DNA of 64,000 nucleotides. It comes from Portunus trituberculatus (lineage: Eukaryota > Arthropoda > Malacostraca > Decapoda > Portunidae). Under the pieces are notes generated by a model. That model searched no databases. It was not told the DNA's origin and was given only the letters and a program-made list of their open reading frames with translations. The DNA lies in contig NC_059279.1 of NCBI RefSeq assembly GCF_017591435.1, positions 1,825,001 through 1,889,000 of the forward strand. Direction: 5' to 3'. The translations under genes were made by a program, and so were the position numbers. This document shows, in pieces, positions 52,301-60,560 of this stretch; position 1 is the stretch's first letter, and every line of letters begins with the position of its first letter.

Positions 52301-53824
52301 TTCACAGTCTTATTGATGATGGTATTGCCATAGTGTGTTTGTATTTCATAAAACTTTTGTTACAGATGGGGAGTTGGTGATGCGTGAGCTGGGGAACATC
52401 TGGGTGAGCCGCACCTCCCCTCAGCTGGACATGGTTGGGGCCGGGGAGTGGGGCTGGGCAGGATACACCAGCATAGAAGGACTGCCAGACACCATCACTG
52501 CCATGTGTTGTGTGGGTGAGCACGTCTGGCTGGGCGACAGTGCCGGCAACATTCACGGCTACAAGTAAGTGAATGTTTTTCAGCATTTTCTGACTTGTAA
52601 AGTTTATGAGTTTATGTGCTATAAATATTTCCCAAAGATGTACATGTGAGCTTTACAGCATTACTTCTTGTTCTCCCAGCACGGTGGACTACTGCCGAGT
52701 GTTCAGCTATTGCTTAGAGCCAGATGCCCCTCAGTCCTCCCCTGTGCGCTCCCTCTGCAGCCTCCATGCCCTGGGTCGGGTGGCTGTAGCTCTCCTGAAT
52801 GGTCGCCTTTTCCTGTGTAGCTCAGACGTCACACCCACCTCCCCTGTTCTGGGCGAGGGCAGCTTTGTCATGACAGAGTTGGCCGGCTCAACACATGAGA
52901 TCCACTGCCTTGCTGTTACCCAGACTGACAACACTTGGTAAGGATGAATGTTGCTTCATTAACGACAGGATTACATCTTCTTACCAGTATAAAACTTAAT
53001 ATCAGTGTTTAGGATTATTTTTTTCTTTACTTGAAATTAATTATGTTTCATTTGTTAATCTTTGTAGGTCACTATGGTGTGGGGGCAGCCAGGGCACCAT
53101 GAGTGTGTTCTGCCTGCGGGACGATGGTCTGGTGACGAGTCAAGATGCTGTGTCGCACTTCACCACCTCAACACCTCCAGCAAATGATTCCTCCGCTGAT
53201 GTGTTGATACTTCACGCTCCACAGAACCTCTCCACAGTCTCTGCTCATCTCAGAAACTCCATCTGGTCTTATGTCTATCCTGGTAAGAGTGAAGGAAGAA
53301 TGTATTAGAAATTTGAAGCATGAAATTTGTAACATTCTGTATTATCTTTCAAACCACAGTAGGCACAGCTTGCATATATGAATGTGTATGTAAGTCAGGT
53401 AGAGTTGCAACAAATGATCTGTGTCTTGCCAGGGTGTGTTGTGTATCACTGGGATGCCAGGGATCAGAAAGTAGTGAATCGACTAGACTGCTCCAAGCTG
53501 GTGCCATGTTCTGAAAGCCTGCAGTCCATCAGCATAGAGGAGCATCTGTCCCCATCACACTGCCAGGTTAGGGAATTTTCTATTTCTGATGCCATTGCCT
53601 CATGGTTGGCCTGAGTTATTAAAGATGCATCTGTAAGTTAAAGTCTTCAGAGAAATGGCTGATTTGATATGTCTGGTGCATTTTGTTTTGTCATGATTAA
53701 TTATGTGTATTTTTAAATGTTCCTTGTTATTTTTTATATACTTATGGCTGTTTACCCCTCAAGGTATAACATGAATTCACACTACATGAGTTAGTCCTGT
53801 AAAAAGATAGTTAGATAGATACAG

Positions 53825-53881
<57 letters not shown>

Positions 53882-54307
53882 CAAAGTTGAAGAACTTAAC
53901 AGAAATTAATTATCGGTATAACCCACCAGGTGACGGCAGTGGCTGTGTGTGGCAGTGAGGTCTATGTGGGCACCACATGGGGCTGTGTGGTGGTGGCAGA
54001 GGCTGAGTCAATGCGTCCCATCACTGTGTTCAGGCCGTATGAAAATGAGGTTCGTGCAATAGTTCCTCTTCCTCCAGCATCTGTGGTCTTGGATCCAGGC
54101 AGCTCTGAGGACCAGACAGATGGATTTAGTGGGGACAGGGAAGGGATGCCAAGTCCCACTCCTCTGCTGGCCACCATAGGGAAGGGTTACAGGAACCTCT
54201 TGGGCCGCTATGCACCCATGCCCAGGTCAGCTCATCCTGAGCCAGCACAGGCACAGAGGGCCATGTATTGCTTACTTTGGAGAGCACATCACTGGCTTAA
54301 CACATGA
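26000..54307 (+). CDS. LRRK1: LRRK1-type ROCO protein kinase (leucine-rich repeat kinase), 45 coding exons
   Basis: This spliced gene encodes a large multidomain signalling kinase: N-terminal region, ankyrin repeats, LRRs, ROC GTPase, COR, kinase and WD40-like C-terminus. The order and the absence of an armadillo region fit the LRRK1/invertebrate Lrrk class better than LRRK2. The hand-built model has 45 exons, all GT-AG, with every junction phase compatible; the coding sum is 10,398 nt, or 3,465 residues plus stop TGA at 54,305. Human LRRK1 is about 2,015 residues, so this protein is longer, mostly because of exon 1 (826 residues). The start at 26,000 has a good Kozak context (AGCATGG) and an in-frame TGA at 25,961. 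In the family, GTP binding by ROC regulates the kinase, which phosphorylates Rab GTPases at membranes. The catalytic motifs are intact, so it should be active. Domain blocks and exon coordinates are listed separately. The symbol reflects class, not proven orthology. Confidence 0.9.
28479..30315. other. LRRK intron 1, left part, nothing recognised
   Basis: Unique intronic sequence up to the PHF5A stop codon. There are two short CG-rich patches (about 28,710-28,770 and 29,160-29,240) with no clear exon, a short (GT)n at 29,369-29,399, and otherwise AT-rich DNA. The minus-strand PHF5A 3' UTR should lie in the right-hand end; I see no canonical AATAAA on the minus strand close to the stop. Confidence 0.5.
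30316..31050 (-). CDS. PHF5A: PHF5A, PHD finger-like SF3b subunit (SF3b14b), two exons
   Basis: PHF5A is the small zinc-binding subunit of the SF3b complex in U2 snRNP. It sits beside SF3B1 and helps form the pocket that holds the branch-site adenosine, so it acts in the nucleus in pre-mRNA splicing. Exon 1 is 31,050-30,858 (ATG in ACCATGG context, donor CCCAG|GTACAC, phase 1). Exon 2 is 30,455-30,316 (acceptor CCCGCAG, stop TGA). Together they encode exactly 110 residues, the usual family length. The start MAKHHPDLIFCRKQPG, the repeated CxxC knuckles (CEKC, CVIC, CDEC, CVIC, CKEC) and the ending FYERKKYGFKKR are near-identical to animal PHF5A. The only change I notice near the N-terminus is Pro at position 15, where vertebrates have Ala. 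The gene lies inside LRRK intron 1 on the opposite strand. Confidence 0.97.
30497..30550. repeat. (GA)n in the PHF5A upstream exon-intron region
   Basis: A GA dinucleotide run of about 27 units about 40 bases upstream of PHF5A exon 2, inside its intron. On the PHF5A strand it reads (CT)n and so lies close to the position of the polypyrimidine tract. Confidence 0.9.
31051..31215 (-). promoter_or_regulatory. CpG-rich PHF5A promoter and 5' UTR region
   Basis: The 31,135-31,200 stretch is locally very CpG-rich (GCGCCCGCGG, CCGCGCGCGC), unlike the surrounding AT-rich intron, and lies about 90-150 bases upstream of the PHF5A start codon. It reads as a housekeeping, TATA-less type promoter. The transcription start is not visible. 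Confidence 0.5.
31369..31930 (-). mobile_element. Decayed non-LTR retrotransposon (LINE) 3' end
   Basis: On the minus strand this reads the C-terminal end of a reverse-transcriptase ORF of CR1/jockey/RTE style. It includes RLDIRKYFFSHRVVDFWN and MFKNRLDKHLNLLDL followed by a stop near 31,660. Upstream the reading frame shifts (IRGDMIELFKMFSDTNY lies in another frame), so the copy is dead. A 3' UTR of about 280 bases ends in TTATG-type repeats (31,369-31,390 on the plus strand). It is 5'-truncated, as is usual for LINEs. The superfamily assignment is uncertain. Confidence 0.7.
32204..32590 (+). mobile_element. tRNA-derived SINE flanked by (CA)n, copy 2
   Basis: (AC)n at 32,204-32,270 runs into a 72-base tRNA-like head (32,270-32,341), then a body shared with the 17.2 kb copy (CACCTAGCAGTAACTAGGTACG, GAAGATCGGTCTATGAGCTC), ending GTGAATT-(AC)n to about 32,590. 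The head keeps a full cloverleaf: 6 of 7 acceptor pairs, D arm, CTCGA/TCGAG anticodon stem, and CCGGG/CCCGG T arm with GTTCGAGTC. Pol III A and B boxes are intact, so this copy looks young. Confidence 0.8.
32974..33111 (+). other. Short unrecognised open frame (45 aa) in intron 1
   Basis: An ATG-started frame, MFGDGDLIDFESDLLLASAG and so on, ends TGA at 33,111. The second half is hydrophobic. A GCTG|GTATCG site within it is phase 1 and could in principle splice to the LRRK exon at 34,044 as an alternative first exon. There is no family match I can name, and chance is quite possible. Confidence 0.15.
34044..37115 (+). other. LRRK ankyrin-repeat block, exons 2-9
   Basis: Exons: 34044-34203, 34492-34636, 35090-35226, 35511-35664, 35832-36105, 36283-36426, 36533-36687, 36945-37115; residues about 827-1273. 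Ankyrin signatures include TLLFKACEEGQREMVRLLLD, SPLYIACYYGRRDIAEMLLK, SALYLACYVGNQKLVDLLLK, TALHIAVKNKHHIIVSMLL and TALVEACRNRDLGMLDLLLK. Exon 6 (35,832) inserts a polar Ser/Glu/Asn-rich stretch of about 90 residues between repeats. Exon 9 is a linker ending in WHGQRCLSYLK. Ankyrin repeats at this place are the LRRK1 arrangement and usually bind partners. Confidence 0.9.
34204..34440. repeat. (GT)n, (CT)n and (CA)n in LRRK intron 2
   Basis: (GT)n at 34207-34249 starts inside the splice donor of exon 2. (CT)n at 34318-34387 and a short (CA)n at 34411-34432 follow. This is the densest microsatellite cluster inside the gene body. Confidence 0.9.
37447..41444 (+). other. LRRK leucine-rich repeat block, exons 10-18
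   Basis: Exons: 37447-37605, 37893-38039, 38289-38481, 38700-38829, 39300-39548, 39747-39931, 40215-40414, 40794-40922, 41277-41444; residues about 1274-1793. Typical repeats include ITRLDISNNALTELPDMIF, LQLLDVSNNKLSSLPYKIW, LKQLDLSHNRIRAWP, LRTLILADNKLTRLS and LSMLDVSNNQLRDLP. Exon 13 adds an acidic Ser/Asp insert (SDEDSMSSMSDLHLSLPDD). Exon 16 needs the second AG after its pyrimidine tract (acceptor at 40,214): use of the first AG (40,197) gives an early stop. The LRR solenoid precedes ROC, as in all LRRKs. Confidence 0.9.
41564..43321 (+). other. LRRK ROC GTPase domain, exons 19-23
   Basis: Exons: 41564-41698, 41988-42133, 42529-42673, 42934-43104, 43243-43321; residues about 1794-2018. 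All Ras-type motifs are visible: P-loop GVQGIGKTS at about 1811-1819; switch II WDFGGQKEYY, with Asp about 1890; THYD at about 1948-1951, the family's replacement for NKxD; and SCK at about 1994-1996. ROC binds and hydrolyses GTP and controls the kinase through COR. Nothing suggests loss of nucleotide binding. Confidence 0.95.
43496..46644 (+). other. LRRK COR domain, exons 24-30
   Basis: Exons: 43496-43720, 44000-44122, 44444-44640, 45075-45231, 45435-45652, 45910-46182, 46439-46644; residues about 2019-2485. COR hallmarks: LHYEDATLKDLYFLDPQWL in COR-A, KFEVALTWDNRTLLIPSLLP at its end, and YFPSGFWSRLITRIL in COR-B. Two polar inserts are present: a Ser/Thr-rich one in exon 27, and a His/Gly-rich one in exon 29 (HHMPHGHGGHPPGSSQ). 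COR is the dimerisation module that couples ROC to the kinase. Confidence 0.92.
46915..49266 (+). other. LRRK COR-kinase connector, exons 31-34
   Basis: Exons: 46915-47125, 47606-47689, 48245-48474, 49068-49266; residues about 2485-2726. It contains VPCPVC, also seen in human LRRK1, followed by a low-complexity Ser/Gly/Ala-rich stretch (exons 32-33), basophilic sites LPRRSWGS and SRKAS, and a second Cys-containing end (VEECILAAYTARSVPCPLH) that matches the LRRK1 segment just before the kinase. Exon 32 (84 nt, in frame, phase 0/0) and exon 33 could be skipped without breaking the frame only in combinations that respect phase; exon 32 alone can. Confidence 0.85.
49723..52149 (+). other. LRRK kinase domain, exons 35-40
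   Basis: Exons: 49723-49929, 50379-50630, 50869-51010, 51301-51410, 51670-51792, 51948-52149; residues about 2727-3071. Glycine loop GRGGFGFV at about 2749-2756; catalytic lysine in VALK at about 2775; alpha-C glutamate in ARQEVNIL; catalytic loop YRDLKSEN with Asp about 2896; DYG at about 2925-2927 in place of DFG; APE in GFMAPEMM. YRD and DYG are normal for LRRKs, so the enzyme should be active. A short Pro/His-rich insert (PPPFHHQPHP) lies between catalytic loop and DYG. Confidence 0.95.
52366..54307 (+). other. LRRK WD40-like C-terminal domain, exons 41-45
   Basis: Exons: 52366-52564, 52680-52937, 53068-53282, 53433-53566, 53930-54307; residues about 3072-3465. Beta-propeller-like phrases: HVWLGDSAGNIHGY, WSLWCGGSQGTMSVF, VVYHWDARDQKVV, VYVGTTWGCVVVAE, and a closing CLLWRAHHWLNT before TGA at 54,305. 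Sequence conservation is weaker than in the kinase, as is usual for this family. I read the last exon through a cryptic donor (CCCAG|GTCAGC near 54,226) to the stop, because the tail resembles the family ending. Confidence 0.85.
53829..53880. repeat. (CA)n in the last LRRK intron
   Basis: A CA run of about 26 units about 50 bases upstream of the exon 45 acceptor. Confidence 0.9.
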
Positions 54308-54316
54308 GGGACACTA

Positions 54317-54451
<135 letters not shown>

Positions 54452-54461
54452 AATATATATG

Positions 54462-54467
54462 AATAAA
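54462..54467 (+). other. Candidate poly(A) signal of LRRK
   Basis: AATAAA at 54,462-54,467, about 155 bases after the stop codon. An ATTAAA near 54,518 is an alternative. No other AATAAA is obvious up to 57,000. Confidence 0.4.
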
Positions 54468-54479
54468 TAGTAAGGAAAG

Positions 54480-55655
54480 CCTTTTGCACAGTCTCTGTGA
54501 GACTAAGTTTTGCAAATATTAAAGTGAATAAGTTTGCTGTGCATTATAGCTCAAATTGCCTCAAGTCACAATGTTAACCAAGACAAGGTTGTACTCATAT
54601 CACTACTGACCTGTTGTGGCTGTCATCATTGCTTGTATAGACTTGCATCCTGTCAGGATATATAACTCCTGATACAAGAGTGGTATAACAATTCTCTACC
54701 ATGAGGTGTACAGCTGAAGCCATCCTGTTGAAGCTACAAGACAAACACTCCTGCTGGGGCCAGGGACGGCTCTTCTCTGGCCTTAGCGTAGGAACATCAC
54801 TGATGTGCATTTTAGCGTTACTTAAGAAATGTGACTTCCGTAATTAATGTTTAAAAGGTTGTTGAAATATTTTTGAAGTTACAAAGTACATTTTTTTGTA
54901 AATGTGTTAATAATGCCATATATATGTTAATTATTTTCCCATGCAGTTTTAAAAGATATTTGCCTTAAAAATCACCTACATAATAAGAGGCAACTGAAGT
55001 GATCCTCTAACCAAAAAGCCTACTTAAGTAAGATGTGGGAGTGAGCCTTAGTGAGCCTCAGTGTTAGTGCAGTGTGGGCAGACTGGAGCACCCACACACC
55101 TTGTGATGGCTGGAGGGGAGAGCCACACTCCAATAGTTCTGCAAATTTCTAAATAACTCACAATACTCCGTGGCTTTAAATACTCAGTGATAAGTAAAGA
55201 AATGCATTTTGTGTTTCTTTCTAAAATAGAGAATCATTCATTGGCTACTTAATTCCTTTGAAATTTGGTGTTAAAGAATCAGAATTTTTACTTGCTGGTA
55301 ATTAGGATGCTAGGTGCTGCCCCAGACTCACAAGGTGTGCTGGAGCTGTGTCTGAAGGTATATGCTGCCAGGCTGCTGTGAAGGGAGGCTCCGAGATATT
55401 ATAATGGTCGAGGGTGAAGGGGGGGACGACGTCAGCATGTGTTTTTTGCAGTTAATATTTGTACCAAAGATGGTTATTTCATGGAATCTAGTAGTGTACA
55501 TAGCTCATCTTAAGTTGTCTTATTGTATTTATATTGATTTTTTTTCAACATGGCACAAGTGTGTACTGCTAAACCTTGATCACACTACAACTACTTGTAC
55601 TGCTGCCACCACTACAACATGTACTACTTCACCACCACTGTTTATCACACACTTA

Positions 55656-55702
<47 letters not shown>

Positions 55703-56490
55703 TTTACACTAGTACTACTGCTTTTAGTACTATGATCACAGCACATTACATAAACTTATTACTTCTACTTTCATAACAGTAACCACTACTACTTAAACTA
55801 CCACCACCACTACTCCTGTCACTACCACTCTGTTACACAATTAGATGAACTGAATCTTGATGAAATTATTGGGCAGATCTGATGAGGTTCTTCACTCCAT
55901 CCATTCACTCACACAAGTCTTGCTTTCAGATCGCCACTGTCTGGAGGCATAATATTATAATCACCCTGTTAATCTTGTTCTCTAGTCATGCAACCATTTA
56001 TTGTGATAACTTTTTCTTAGCAGTTCATCTTTCCTTCTCATTCTTTGTGTATCTGTAAAAGTGGAGGAATGTTTGAGCAGTTCCCTGGAGCCAGCAATTT
56101 GTTATGATATATATTTTGTAATCAAAGCATCGTTCGCTGAGTCACCAGTCTCCACTTAACACTATTTATAAAGGATCTTACTTTTTACTATCAGGAATTA
56201 TATATATTTTGAGTATATGTGAAGCCCATTAGGAGGTCTTTCCTTTCATGAGTCTGTAATAACAAGGTCCATCTCCTGATTCATTGACATGGTTTGGGAG
56301 AAGCAGTGACTTGTCCATCCAGATGACCAGTAACAAAATTTTAAATACCAAATTAAATATAAATATACTTGTAGTTATTTCTTTCATCTCACACTTTATC
56401 CTTTGTGTATACTTACCTGCAGCTTCAGGTGATGTATAGTACAGTAAGGTGTTTTCACATTGGAGGATTTATTTTCTTCCTTTTTTTATT
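54480..56490. other. LRRK 3' UTR or intergenic, no gene seen
   Basis: AT-rich unique sequence. The only repeat of note is (CTA)n at 55,658-55,701 with flanking irregular ACT/ACC triplets to 55,820. No open frame looks protein-coding. Confidence 0.5.
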
Positions 56491-56495
56491 TCATT

Positions 56496-56707
56496 TTAAC
56501 TTTTATATTGGGACACATTTTTACCTTGAGATTTGTCTACGATTAGACCAATTTATTTACATTAGTAAGGGTTTTTGGAGGTCAGAAGATTGATATCCAA
56601 AGTCTTCACTATTTTAATCCCCCAACATGAGTTTCTGAAGCTGTATAGAATCACTAAATAGTAAGTAGAATGAATATGGAAATGCATCATGATACTCAAG
56701 GGGTTAA
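56496..56707. mobile_element. MITE copy G, TTAA-flanked
   Basis: A 212 bp element bounded by TTAA (56496-56499 and 56704-56707), in the same orientation as the copy at 15,835. The core reads TACGATTAGACCAATTTATT and GTCTTCACTATTTTAATCC, and the right end is GATACTCAAGGGGTTAA. It is about 39 kb from the other copies, which shows that the family is dispersed. Confidence 0.75.
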
Positions 56708-57113
56708 GGTGTAATGCCCTGTTTAACTCTGGCTGCTGGTTCATCCTTCATTAACCTTGCCACTGTAAAACCTGTATGCATGGAGACACAGGAGGGAGGA
56801 GTGGAAAAGCAGAAGAAAATTTTGTCATCTTTTTAAGCTACAGAAACACTTTTGAGAGCCTAGCACAAAAATAGAGTTAGAGGCATTAAAAAAGAGAACT
56901 AGTGTAGCACTGAAAGGGTTAACACTATCATGGAAACACTAAAAAAAAACTTATATGAAAATTGATCCACACTTCTATTGAACACCACAGAAACCATGAA
57001 CATTTTATATGAAGGCAGGATTTTTTTTTTTTTTTTTTTTTTTTTCCCAGCTATAGATGTGCCCTGGCCAGAAATTATATCCGAAACATTAATATCTAAA
57101 GAGTAATGTCATG

Positions 57114-57147
<34 letters not shown>

Positions 57148-57531
57148 AACATCAAAGAAGCAATGAAAAATCCATCTCGAGGCAGGACAAATTTTCTTCT
57201 CCATAAATTACGTATCTTTAGACCGAAACCCCAAGAATGAGTTACGAAGTACAGCTCATAGTGCCTGAGATAATTTAGTACTAATGCCGTGAGAGGGAGA
57301 TGCTGCAACTGGACTCCTGGTAGGGTAACTGGATAACTTCCATGGAGATATTCAAACGACTTGGTAACTTAAATCAAACGTGTTAGACTAATTATCTGCT
57401 GTTTTAAGAATCTCTGATGTTTCATAAATATTACATAGAGAAAAATAACTGAAAGGGTAAATTAAACTAAATATCGTTTTTCTCCTATTCTGCCTAGTAA
57501 ATATTGCATAGAAACAGTATTGAAGGCTGGT

Positions 57532-57562
<31 letters not shown>

Positions 57563-57800
57563 CTGGAAGAGGAAAAAAAAGATGGAGGAGAAACTAGGTA
57601 GAATTAAGAGAAGGTATGGACAGGTAGGAGGAAAAGAAGGAATAATAATGTATCATAATGATAATGTATAATTATACATTATCATTACGATATATGCATT
57701 GGAGGAGTTGTTGTAGCCAATATGTCCCTATCTATATAACAGTATTGGTATTAGTCTAATTGTGCGCTGTTTTTCGAAAAAAATACATAGTCAACTTGGT
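56708..57800. other. Intergenic, short repeats and a palindrome
   Basis: A solo family-like terminus GCACTGAAAGGGTTAA at 56,907-56,922, a T27-type homopolymer near 57,020-57,047, (CT)n at 57,117-57,144, (GA)n at 57,536-57,561, and a 32-base perfect palindrome at 57,656-57,687. No gene. Confidence 0.5.
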
Positions 57801-57879
57801 AATTGATAATTGTCAATTATTAGCGCCCCGATCACGGCAGGGAGTGGCAGGTGGCGCTGTGATATAGGAAAAAAAAAAA

Positions 57880-57993
57880 AAAAAAAGCGCGAAATTGCCG
57901 GTGCCGGAGACCGGTGGATGGGCGGAAATGCTGAGTGGCTGCTTACAATGCTCAGTCTTGCTCTAAACACGGAAAGGTACATACACTGTCAAA

Positions 57994-58029
<36 letters not shown>

Positions 58030-58096
58030 TGCACGTTCCAGCCAGCTTCTTCCTGCACCAAGCAGCACCAGTACTACGTACAGTAACGTACTTCAG
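57880..58096 (+). promoter_or_regulatory. Candidate promoter and non-coding first exon
   Basis: GCGCGAAA (E2F-like core) near 57,887 lies in a GC-rich patch (GCCGGTGCCGGAGACCGG), with (CA)n at 57,997-58,024, and ends in a consensus donor CTTCAG|GTGAGT at 58,096/58,097. It would serve a plus-strand gene beyond the window. Evidence is motif-level only. Confidence 0.3.
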
Positions 58097-58457
58097 GTGA
58101 GTGCCTGTGCCAGCAGATTCACTATAACTCTCCACCAGCCCTCTTCCTGGTCTTCCGCAGGCTGTATTGTCAGTTATCGGTTATTTTATCCGTTATCGGC
58201 TTTATTTTATTATTATTATTAGATATTCGTTACGTCTGAGTGAAAGTTTGAAAATTTAGTTAGATATTGAAGGGTAAACAAGCAGTAAGTTTGGGGAAGG
58301 CAGGGCGTCCTGTGTTATCAGCGGTTATTTGCTTGAATTAATTTCTCGCCTATTGTGAGCCAAACATACCTCGGAATGGAATCACCTACCCAGTATTTTA
58401 CCTTCAGCGGTCAAACATACTCAACATTGCTTGATATTTGGTGTGATGAGAGGCAAG

Positions 58458-58490
58458 ATGGCGCCCGGCAGCCCGGCGTTTGAGGGCCCG
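58458..58490 (+). other. Possible first coding exon (11 codons)
   Basis: ATG in a CAAGATGGCG context (good Kozak and YY1-like) begins MAPGSPAFEGP in a short GC-rich patch, then meets CCG|GTAACC, a usable donor in phase 0. The patch stands out from the AT-rich flanks. No downstream exon is recognised up to 64,000. Confidence 0.2.
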
Positions 58491-58499
58491 GTAACCGGT

Positions 58500-59620
58500 G
58501 GGTGCACCTGCTGGTTCCAATATTTTTCATTATTTACTTAATTCTATTATTCGGTTTTTGTAATATGTTTTTAGGATTTCTATGAATATTTCTTTGACTT
58601 TGAAGTGTTTTTCGTGCCTGTGTTCGGTAATTATGTGGTGTTTTGTGCTGTTTTGAGGCCTAAATAAGGGCCCTCTGTTGGCGTAAATTTTGCATATCTC
58701 CATATTGGAATTTTTTAATTCAAATTATAACTGTGTCTCTGTAATTTCAAAGAATCGTTTATACTCTTTTAAGTGTGAAACCAACCCATTGAGTCAAATA
58801 TGTTGGCTTTATAATGGTGTTTATTTCTGTTCAAGGTTGTCATTATAATGTTTGTTTTCATTTGTTTACATCTTTGGATGCTGGTGTATGTCTTTCTAAA
58901 TTGTTTTACAGCATAGCTCAGATTCCTCAAAGTGTGTTAGCATACTTGTTAAATCAACATGGCTGGATTTAACAGTGGTTTACAATGTGTTAAGTTTTTA
59001 ATGCTTCATCACTTACATTTAAAACTTTTATGGGTTTGCTTCTGACTCTCGGTAAGTTTCGGATGCCCGAGAAGATAGATTATATTGCCTAATATTTTTT
59101 GATATATCTGTGAAGTCGAAATGGCTGGACGTTTTATTATATTTAGTGATGACCATATTTTATAACTTTTTTCATACTTAATTTGGATATTTCTTTAATA
59201 CTAATTAGGCTGGAGATGTTTTGATTTTATGGATAACAGTTAGAACATGTATCAAGTCATAAAACATCAGAAATTTGGCCTTGGCTTCATTTTTTCTATA
59301 GGTCATTTTTGGAATTATTTACGTAAATTTAAACGAGTCACCGCTCTTCGCGCCGTCTCTCTGATGACTCATGCAATGGCGGCGTAGTCATGGCAACAGG
59401 AGTTAGCGCTTTTCTCGACCTGTTTCTCATTATATAACGCAATATATTGGCTTCTATATGTTTTCCTGTGTTTCTCAGCCTAGATGTGTGTTGATAGTAA
59501 TGGCGAAAGGTAGAAAAGAGGACAAATAGAGGAGGAGGAGGAAGAAGAAAGAAGAAATGCTTAAATAGCAATATTTAGCTTAGTTACCCATGCTCCAGTG
59601 CCGTTCTTTGATATATCGTG
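58500..59620. other. AT-rich non-coding stretch
   Basis: No repeats or coding frames recognised, apart from a small GGA/GAA patch at 59,515-59,560. Confidence 0.5.
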
Positions 59621-59835
59621 GCTTTAGGTGTGTTTTGGATGTATTGTGATATGTGTAGGGTGTTCGGGCGTTTATTGGGTGTTGCAAGTGTTTTTAGGAT
59701 GTTGCAAGTGTGTATTTGATGTTGTAGATATGATAACGTACCTTGTTTTGAGTGTCTTCAGTGCTTGGATTTGTTGGGTGTGGGGGGATGTGAGGGCTTT
59801 AGGTGAAGGCATTTTGAGTGTTTTTGGGGGTTTAT
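59620..59835. repeat. Degenerate GTGTTTTGGG-type repeat, part 1
   Basis: Irregular units such as GGTGTGTTTTGGATGT, GGTGTTGCAAGTGTTTTTAG and GAGTGTTTTTGGGG of about 10-20 bases. The same flavour returns at 60,185-60,560 on the other side of the fold-back element. Confidence 0.55.
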
Positions 59836-59877
59836 TTTCTTTGTTTCAAGTTTCTGGCTAGTACAGTGGTAACACGC

Positions 59878-60140
59878 TGGTCTGGCACTGTTAGAGTCAG
59901 CAGCTGTTTAATGGGAGGTCACTGCTGTGGTTGGAGCGCCACAGTGGGGAGTTGGTTCACCTGACTGACGTTCAGGAGAGCATCGGATGTGACGGATTCT
60001 TCTTATCTGATAGAATCCCTCACATCTAATGCTCTCCTGAACGTCAATCAGGTGACCCCAACTCTCCACTGTGACGTTCCAACCACAGCAGTAACTTCCC
60101 AATAAACAGCTTCCGATCTTATTGTAATTATGCCAGACCA
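59878..60140. repeat. Large imperfect inverted repeat (fold-back element)
   Basis: The left arm (59,878-60,000) and right arm (60,012-60,140) are reverse complements with scattered mismatches and small gaps, separated by an 11-base loop. Matching landmarks are TGGTCTGGCA/TGCCAGACCA, CTGCTGTGGTTGGA/TCCAACCACAGCAG, CGTTCAGGAGAGCAT/ATGCTCTCCTGAACG and GGATTCT/AGAATCC. A Pol III A-box-like TAGTACAGTGG lies just left of the arm at about 59,859. It could be two SINE copies head to head or a fold-back transposon. Confidence 0.8.
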
Positions 60141-60159
60141 TACCGGAACTAAAACCAAC

Positions 60160-60560
60160 GAACTCTAACTCTAACTCTCAATTATTCTGGATAAGGTTTG
60201 GCGTGGTTTAGGTGTGTTTTAGGCGTGTTTTGACGTATTGCGGCGTGTTTTAAGTGCGTTGTGGTTTTATTACTGCATGTATTGGGTAAGTTGGAGTGTT
60301 TTGGGTGAGGTTGAGTACATGGTTAAGTTCGGGTGTGTTTTCGGTGTATTATCCGTGTTTTGGGTGTGGTTCAAGTGTATTACATGCGTATTTTAGGTGA
60401 GGTTGAGTTTATTCTGAGTGTTTTGGTTGTGTTTGGAATAATATCAAACGCGTTCTGGATGTGTTTCATTGTGTTTTGGGTGTGTTAAACGTGCTTTAGG
60501 TGTGTATATAGGATGTTGATTTTTGCATTTTGAGTGTGTTTTAAAGTGTTTTGGTCACGC
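60160..60560. repeat. AACTCT run and degenerate GTGTTTTGGG-type repeat, part 2
   Basis: (AACTCT)n at about 60,163-60,180, then roughly 35 short units built on GTGTTTTRGG (for example TTTTAGGCGTGTTTTGACG, GTGTTTTGGGTGTGGTT). Strongly G/T-biased on the plus strand with no coding potential. Confidence 0.6.

Noticed and set aside
54226..54307. A donor at CCCAG|GTCAGC and a further LRRK exon downstream
   Set aside because: No suitable acceptor exon was found to the right, and reading through gives a tail (CLLWRAHHW) that resembles the family C-terminus. It is kept as a possible alternative only.
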